64,000 nt of DNA from Bradyrhizobium nanningense (GTDB lineage: Bacteria; Pseudomonadota; Alphaproteobacteria; Rhizobiales; Xanthobacteraceae). The stretch spans positions 1-64,000 of the forward strand of contig NZ_LBJC01000023.1 in NCBI RefSeq assembly GCF_004114535.1. Reading direction: 5' to 3'. Both the position numbers and the translations under genes were made by a program. Under the pieces are notes generated by a model that was not told the origin of the DNA, did no database searches, and was given only the letters and a program-made list of their open reading frames with translations. This document shows, in pieces, positions 59,710-64,000 of the stretch (its first letter is position 1; every line of letters begins with the position of its first letter).

Positions 59710-59904
59710 ATGACAAATCCGAAAGAATCCTCGAGGCCGGAACCGCGCCGCCTCGCCTGCGCGCGCTGCGGCACCGAGTTCGGTTGCGATCTCTCGGGCA
59801 ATTGCTGGTGCGCGGAGGAGACAGCAAAGCTACCGATGCCGGTCGCGGGCGAGGATTGCCTGTGCCGGGAGTGCTTGCGCAGGGCGGCGGAGGCAGTATC
59901 GTAG
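59710..59904 (+). CDS. cysteine-rich CWC-family protein
   Basis: 64 residues with eight cysteines: CARC (17-20), C26, CWC (32-34), then C50, CLC and C55. The LSGNCWCAEE segment is the CWC signature. Two zinc-binding clusters are likely. Such small proteins are widespread, of unknown role. Start ATG 59710 is 114 bases from the divergent DUF1800 start. Confidence 0.8.
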   Translation: MTNPKESSRPEPRRLACARCGTEFGCDLSGNCWCAEETAKLPMPVAGEDCLCRECLRRAAEAVS

Positions 59905-60025
59905 GGCGGGCAAAGCGACTTGTCCGCCGTAGCTCGAAGAGCGAAGGCGGAAGCGTGCCCACCATTTTCATTTGCGTGTGCGAGAAGACGTGGGCACGGC
60001 GCTTTACGCCTTTGCCCGCCCTACG
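59901..60025. repeat. dispersed palindromic repeat, GGGTGGGCAAAG family
   Basis: GTAGGGCGGGCAAAGCG ... GCCTTTGCCCGCCCTACG with inner arms CGTGCCCACC / GTGGGCACG. It overlaps the last codon of the CWC gene and lies before the convergent GST stop. Confidence 0.8.
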
Positions 60026-60029
60026 AAGC

Positions 60030-60728
60030 TTACACCGCAAACCCCGGCGACTTCCGCGCCATGCCGTCGAACGCATCGAGCAGCTTCTCGCGCCAGGCAT
60101 AGACCGGATCATCCGCCTCCAGCAGCTTGAACGGGCTCACCACCCGCGCCCATTGAAAACCGCCGAACACGATGTAGTCGGCATAGTTCGGCGCGTCGCG
60201 GCCGATGAAGGGCTGCTTCTTCAGCGTCTGGCGCATCACTTCGAGCGACTTGCGGAAGGCAACCACGCCGGTGTCGCGGCTCGCCATGACCTCTTCCAGG
60301 CTCTTGCCGCCGAACCGCGCTTCGCGCGACTTGCGAAAATACGCAGCGTCGTTCTCCGCCAGATTGTTCGGGATGTCGGCGACGATCAACGGAAAGATGC
60401 CGCCGACGATGGCGATGTCGCCGAAGGCGTTGATGAAGCGCGCCATGGCGCGGCCGCCCTCGCCGCCGAACAGCGACGGACGGTCCGGAAAACTGTCTTC
60501 GAGATGATTCGCGATGGTCCAGGAATCGACGACCGGCTTGTCGTCGTGCAGCAGCACCGGGACTTTCTCGGAGCCGTGCGGTGCAAGCGCGCTCTTCTCG
60601 GTGAAGCGCCAGGGCAGCGATTCCGCCGACAATCCCTTGTGCGCCAGCGCCATCCGCGTGCGCCAACAATACGGGCTGAACGGACGCGAGGCGTCGATGC
60701 CGACGAGTTCGTAGAGCTTGAGTGACAT
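60030..60728 (-). CDS. glutathione S-transferase family protein
   Basis: 232 residues. MSLKLYELVGIDASRPFSPY then CWRTRMALAHKGLSAESLPW is the opening of a GST subgroup with an active-site SPYCWR motif (Cys as possible nucleophile). The binding loop is KVPVLLHDDKPVVDSWTIAN. The C-terminal domain has FIGRDAPNYADYIVFGGFQW. This type resembles beta-etherase/omega-class GSTs that reduce or cleave ethers, but substrate is unknown. AAGGA lies upstream of the ATG. Confidence 0.9.
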   Translation of the reverse strand: MSLKLYELVGIDASRPFSPYCWRTRMALAHKGLSAESLPWRFTEKSALAPHGSEKVPVLLHDDKPVVDSWTIANHLEDSFPDRPSLFGGEGGRAMARFINAFGDIAIVGGIFPLIVADIPNNLAENDAAYFRKSREARFGGKSLEEVMASRDTGVVAFRKSLEVMRQTLKKQPFIGRDAPNYADYIVFGGFQWARVVSPFKLLEADDPVYAWREKLLDAFDGMARKSPGFAV

Positions 60729-60738
60729 GTGCTGTTCC

Positions 60739-60818
60739 GTCCTTGCGAGCGCAGCGAAGCAATCCAGTCTGCCGCCGCGAAGGACATTCTGGATTGCTTC
60801 GCTGGCGCTCGCAATGAC
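60739..60818. repeat. dispersed palindromic repeat, GTCATTGCGAG family
   Basis: GTCCTTGCGAGCGCAGCGAA ... TCGCTGGCGCTCGCAATGAC with inner AGCAATCCAG / CTGGATTGCT; sister of 11175-11257. Confidence 0.85.
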
Positions 60819-60830
60819 GATGTGGAGAGA

Positions 60831-61061
60831 TTACCGCCCGTTCGCGCGCAGCAACCTCTCGCCGCCTTCCGTCACCGCGATCACCAGTCCGAGGCCGGCA
60901 ATCGTCTCGCGCGCGACATAGCCGCGGTCGGCGGCGTCTTCCCAGATGGTGAGGCGCGGGCACGAGGTCTTCCAGGTCGAAATCACCTCGGCATAGGCGC
61001 GTGGTTCGCGCGCGACCCATTCGACGAAGTCCAGCACCAGCGGATCGGCAGTCTCGCTCAT
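60831..61061 (-). CDS. small conserved protein coupled to the TauE exporter
   Basis: 76 residues: MSETADPLVLDFVEWVAREP then RAYAEVISTWKTSCPRLTIW and AVTEGGERLLRANGR. It looks like a single winged-helix-like fold: the middle LTIWEDAADRGYVARE and the end resemble a small DNA-binding or adaptor domain. The ATG overlaps the TauE stop (ATGA) and the ribosome binding site GGGAGG is inside the TauE gene, so the two are co-translated. Function unknown. Confidence 0.7.
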   Translation of the reverse strand: MSETADPLVLDFVEWVAREPRAYAEVISTWKTSCPRLTIWEDAADRGYVARETIAGLGLVIAVTEGGERLLRANGR

Positions 61062-61837
61062 TGCAAACCTCCCTTGTCGAAGGCGGCCAGCACTGGCGTG
61101 CGAACCATGAGCCAGCCGCCATAGGCGATGTAATAGCAGGCGATGGTGGTGATCAGCTTGTTCGACCAGGCGATGAATTGCTGGTCGGTCATGGCTTCGA
61201 GGATGCGCCGCGCCAGCGTGGTGCCCAGCATCGAGGCTGCGATCGCAACGCCGGCGAGCACGGGATCGAGGCTCGCCGCCTGATCGATGATGCCGCCGAA
61301 ATAGATCAGCTTGGTGAAGTGGCTGACGAGCTGGCACATCGCTTTGGTCGCCACCTTCTCGCGCCGGCCGAAATTGCCGCCGAGGAAGAAGGTGTCGAGC
61401 AGCGGGCCGGAGACGCCGGTCATCAGCATCAGGCCCATGCAGATCGTGCCGTAGACCGTACCCTGCCAGAGACGGTCGGGATCCGGCTTGATGTTCGCGG
61501 GCAACAGCCGCGCCATGAACGGGGTGATGCCGAGCAGCAGCAGCGCCATCGGCTTGTCCGGCACGTAGCGGGTGAGCGACCACGCCGCGAGCGCGATGGC
61601 GGCGCCGACCATGTAGTTCGCGACCGGCCGCCAGCGGATATGCGCCCGCCACAGGAACGCGCGCCATCCGTTCGAGGCCATCTGCGTGATCGCGTGCAAC
61701 ACCATCGCGGTCGGCAGCGGCATCAGGGCCAGGAGCACGCCGATCAGGATCAGCCCGCCCGCCATGCCGAACAGCCCCGACAGGAACGCGGTGGCGACCA
61801 TCAGCAATCCGAGGGCAGCGATCATGATGGGCGTCAC
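61058..61837 (-). CDS. TauE/SafE-family sulfite/anion exporter
   Basis: 259 residues from a GTG (61837), with AAGGAG nine bases upstream. Seven or eight membrane helices; the opening GLLMVATAFLSGLFGMAGGL then ILIGVLLALMPLPTAMVLHA carries the TauE/SafE repeat (FLSGLFGMAGG), and the second half has GVSGPLLDTFFLGGNFGRRE. The family exports sulfite, sulfoacetate or related anions. It is divergent from the LysR gene at 61991, a typical regulator-target layout. Confidence 0.9.
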   Translation of the reverse strand: MTPIMIAALGLLMVATAFLSGLFGMAGGLILIGVLLALMPLPTAMVLHAITQMASNGWRAFLWRAHIRWRPVANYMVGAAIALAAWSLTRYVPDKPMALLLLGITPFMARLLPANIKPDPDRLWQGTVYGTICMGLMLMTGVSGPLLDTFFLGGNFGRREKVATKAMCQLVSHFTKLIYFGGIIDQAASLDPVLAGVAIAASMLGTTLARRILEAMTDQQFIAWSNKLITTIACYYIAYGGWLMVRTPVLAAFDKGGLQ

Positions 61838-61990
61838 GGGGTCGTTCTCCTTTCGGCAGGTAAGGGACGCAAGCTGCCGATTCCCGCGCCGCGCTTGCGG
61901 GGAAGGGCGAAGGAGAAGGTGCCTCGCTTGCCCTGGCTTCGCAAACTGAGTTATCTTGGCCTGGCATCAGCTTTCCTGAGGGTGGGTCAT

Positions 61991-62908
61991 TTGCGGCGGC
62001 TGCTGTTTCTCAACGGCATCAAGGCGTTCGAGGCGGCGGCGCGGACCGGCAGCTTTGCTGCGGCCGGGCTCGAGCTGAGCGTGTCCGCAGCCGCCGTCAG
62101 CCGCATGGTGCATCTCTTGGAAGAGCGGCTCGGCGTTGCGCTGTTCGAGCGCAAGGCCAACCGCCTGGTGTTGACGCAGGCCGGCCGCGCCTATCAAAGC
62201 GGGCTGACGCCGATCTTCGATGCGCTGGCCAGCCTCACCGCGCAGGTGACGGCGCCTGCAAGCGTCCGCGTGCTCACCATCGGCGTCGGCCATACCTTTG
62301 CGATGCGCTGGCTGATCCCGCGCCTGTCGGAATTTCGCAGCGAGGAGCCCGATATCGAAGTGCGCTTCACCACCGGCGGGGCGTCGGTGCCGTTCGGCGA
62401 GGACTGGAGCTGCGGCATCAAGCTCGGCACCGGCGACTGGCCCGGCCTCGTCGCCGAGCCGTTGTTCGCCGGCGACCTCACCCCGGTCTGCGTGCCCCGC
62501 CTCGCGAGCGGCCTGAAGCGCCCGTCCGACCTGAAGGGCCCGAGCCTGATCCGCGTGGCGCACTCAGCCGAGGACTGGCCGATCTGGCTGAAGGCCGCAG
62601 GCGTCACCCGCATCAATGCGCGCGGGCCCGAGTTCCAGTTCTACGGCCAGGCGCTGCAGGCCGCGGCCGACGGGCTCGGCATCGCCATGGGCATCCGCCC
62701 CTATATCGACGACGACCTCGCCGCCGGCCGGCTGGTCGCGCCATTCGACCTCTCGGTACCCAAGGGCATGCGCTGGTATCTGCTCTATCGCAGCTTTCAG
62801 ACCGAGCAGCGCGACTTTGCCGCGTTCCGCCGCTGGATCATGCGCGCGGCGGCGGAACCCGCCGCCCGGCCGGTGAAGCGAACGGGCCGTCCTACCGCGC
62901 GGAACTGA
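61991..62908 (+). CDS. LysR-family regulator, GcvA-like
   Basis: 305 residues from a TTG (61991) after GAGGGTGGG: LRRLLFLNGIKAFEAAARTG. GcvA-type proteins start just so (RRLPxLNALRAFEAAAR). The GTG at 61982 is the alternative; the open frame back to 61001 is a shadow of the TauE gene. The HTH is SFAAAGLELSVSAAAVSRMV, and the effector domain starts RVLTIGVGHTFAMRWLIPRL. It is divergent from the TauE operon with 153 bases between starts and probably controls it. Confidence 0.9.
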   Translation: MRRLLFLNGIKAFEAAARTGSFAAAGLELSVSAAAVSRMVHLLEERLGVALFERKANRLVLTQAGRAYQSGLTPIFDALASLTAQVTAPASVRVLTIGVGHTFAMRWLIPRLSEFRSEEPDIEVRFTTGGASVPFGEDWSCGIKLGTGDWPGLVAEPLFAGDLTPVCVPRLASGLKRPSDLKGPSLIRVAHSAEDWPIWLKAAGVTRINARGPEFQFYGQALQAAADGLGIAMGIRPYIDDDLAAGRLVAPFDLSVPKGMRWYLLYRSFQTEQRDFAAFRRWIMRAAAEPAARPVKRTGRPTARN

Positions 62909-63020
62909 CGCCCGACAGCAAAAAAGCCGGCCGCTTGTGAACGGCTTCACATTCCGAAATACCCAAACGTGGTCCCCTGACCCTCCAACAAGACACGTAC
63001 GGAAAACTTCGGGGACGACC

Positions 63021-63245
63021 ATGACGACGCTCTACGACGGCTTTGACATCGAATCTTTCGAGGCTGGCAAAGGCCTCTGGCACGCCCGCATTCGCCGCGC
63101 CGATCTCAGCCCCCTCGCCATCGACGGCGTGCTGTTTCCGGCCATGGAAGTCGGCTTCGCCTGGCCCGATCAGAACGCCGCGATCGCCGACGCCAAGCAT
63201 CACATCGACCGCTTCCGCCGGCGGACCGACAGCGACGACGAATAA
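63021..63245 (+). CDS. small conserved protein of unknown function
   Basis: 74 residues from ATG 63021 with GGGGA upstream: MTTLYDGFDIESFEAGKGLW, then HARIRRADLSPLAIDGVLFP and DQNAAIADAKHHIDRFRRRT. One small alpha/beta domain ending in an acidic tail. Such proteins are common in Bradyrhizobium. No membrane segment or cysteine. Function unknown. Confidence 0.7.
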   Translation: MTTLYDGFDIESFEAGKGLWHARIRRADLSPLAIDGVLFPAMEVGFAWPDQNAAIADAKHHIDRFRRRTDSDDE

Positions 63246-63302
63246 GCGGCCACGACGGCAAGCCAGCCAGGGACAGCGCAGCGCAAGAAGGGGCAACCGG
63301 TC

Positions 63303-63533
63303 ATGTCAGTCATCGAATTCGAAGACACGTCGCGGCCGAGGATCTACAGCCGCACTGTGCTGTCGAATTGCCCGGAATGCGACGGTGATCTCGCCGTGCT
63401 GCGGGTCATCGGCGGGCGCGCCGGAAACGAGTACTGGACCATGCGCTGCACCGATTGCGGCGGCATCCACCTCGACATCCTGACGCCGTATCAGGCCAGC
63501 GCGGACGACGAGGGTCCGCTGCCGGCGGCGTGA
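63303..63533 (+). CDS. small zinc-ribbon protein
   Basis: 76 residues with CPEC (23-26) and CTDC (49-52), a four-cysteine zinc ribbon: SNCPECDGDLAVLRVIGGRA then YWTMRCTDCGGIHLDIL. The tail is acidic. It follows the 74-residue gene by 57 bases and may be co-transcribed. The ribbon resembles adaptors or RNA/DNA-binding microproteins. Function unknown. Confidence 0.75.
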   Translation: MSVIEFEDTSRPRIYSRTVLSNCPECDGDLAVLRVIGGRAGNEYWTMRCTDCGGIHLDILTPYQASADDEGPLPAA

Positions 63534-63571
63534 GCCCCTGCTGCCAGGAGCCCGCGCGCGTCGCATGTCGA

Positions 63572-64000
63572 CTACCGCGTCGGCACGCTAGGTGCGGCGG
63601 GCTTTGACTGCTCGATCGAGCCTGTGGACTCTGGCTCACGCCGCGGGGCCGCAACTGCGCTTGGCGGTTCGGAGGGACGAGTCGGAACGGGCTGACGCGC
63701 ATATTCGGTCGGCGTTTGCCGCTTGACGCTATAGAAGCGTCCACCCGTCCCCCTGATAAAATACCTTTGCTCGAAGATTTCCTTATATACGGGATCGTCC
63801 GCAAGTGTCCTGGCCATCACCGTCTTGCAAGCATTCTCGGCGTCGAAGAAGCTTTTGCAGGTCCGCCAAATGAATGCCGTCACGAGATAAAAATGCGGAA
63901 CGTAAGCATCGAAATTGAGTGTGGCGTAGTTCATATTCGACACAAACGCCCGCCAAAGCCGCAAATTACCGTTGCCGTTGTTCACGATGTAGCGCGCGTA
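63572..64000 (-). CDS. partial protein of unknown function, cut by the window edge
   Basis: At least 142 codons; the frame stays open to the right edge, so the start is outside the window (a GTG at 63985 is only an internal candidate). Visible text: YATLNFDAYVPHFYLVTAFI then WRTCKSFFDAENACKTVMAR and a Pro/Ser/Arg-rich tail EPPSAVAAPRREPESTGSIE. The segment HFYLVTAFIWRTCKSFF may be a membrane or amphipathic helix with two cysteines. Codon usage is less GC-rich than the neighbours (many A/T third positions), which could mean recent acquisition. Not recognised. Confidence 0.6.
   Translation of the reverse strand, partial: YARYIVNNGNGNLRLWRAFVSNMNYATLNFDAYVPHFYLVTAFIWRTCKSFFDAENACKTVMARTLADDPVYKEIFEQRYFIRGTGGRFYSVKRQTPTEYARQPVPTRPSEPPSAVAAPRREPESTGSIEQSKPAAPSVPTR

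Noticed and set aside
61001..61990. N-terminal extension of the second LysR across the TauE gene
   Set aside because: Antisense to a real membrane protein; the GcvA-type start is at 61991.

Overview
The window looks like a chromosomal backbone segment of a Bradyrhizobium-type alphaproteobacterium (Rhizobiales, high GC). The grounds are split carA and carB loci, a long-form SerA next to SerC, a PHB phasin, a PdhS-like PAS histidine kinase, RopB/Omp25-like barrels, two promoters matching the alphaproteobacterial sigma-EcfG consensus (GGAAC-N16-CGTT), a tRNA-His without G-1 and with A73, and many dispersed palindromic intergenic repeats. Genus assignment is inference; no rRNA or species marker is present. 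No prophage, transposase, CRISPR array or conjugation gene was found.

Layout. 0-11 kb: yqeY and a hydrolase face carA; cupin and dps genes each have an EcfG-type promoter; then a methyltransferase, a degenerate Cys-type tRNA-like element, a divergent ArsR/MFS pair with two identical operators, carB behind a terminator-like leader, and greA. 11-17.5 kb: lrp, trxB-lysR, a 464-base region without a CDS that holds three terminators and two candidate small RNAs, a DHDPS-family lyase, two related tiny membrane proteins missed by ordinary gene calling, an orphan ParA and a secreted Cys-rich protein. 18-23 kb: a CoA-transferase / CitE-lyase / AEC-permease operon, a methyltransferase, a lower-GC patch and tRNA-His. 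23.5-30 kb: phasin, the PAS kinase and an HBM-type chemoreceptor. 30-36.5 kb: thiolase, serA, serC with a structured leader, a small conserved protein, an acetyltransferase and a GST. 36.5-47 kb: two outer-membrane barrels, an Fsr-type exporter, glmM, a 69-residue acidic protein, a lactate-dehydrogenase-family enzyme, a secreted protein, aroE, and an XRE regulator with a SulP transporter. 47-64 kb: an EF-G-like GTPase, DUF992, aspartate aminotransferase, a GST, two tiny membrane proteins ahead of a membrane PAS protein, GNAT, aldo/keto reductase, an IsdG-like monooxygenase, the DUF1800-DUF1501 pair, a CWC protein, a GST, a TauE exporter operon, a LysR, two small conserved proteins and one gene cut by the right edge.

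Most genes are housekeeping: carbamoyl phosphate (carA/carB), serine (serC/serA), shikimate (aroE), aspartate, UDP-GlcNAc precursor (glmM), redox (trxB) and transcription elongation (greA). The novelty lies between and beside them: regulatory leaders, unannotated microproteins, tRNA-like and repeat elements, and a kinase with an eroded ATP-lid motif. Start codons were re-chosen from ribosome binding sites and family alignment where the longest open frame was clearly too long.
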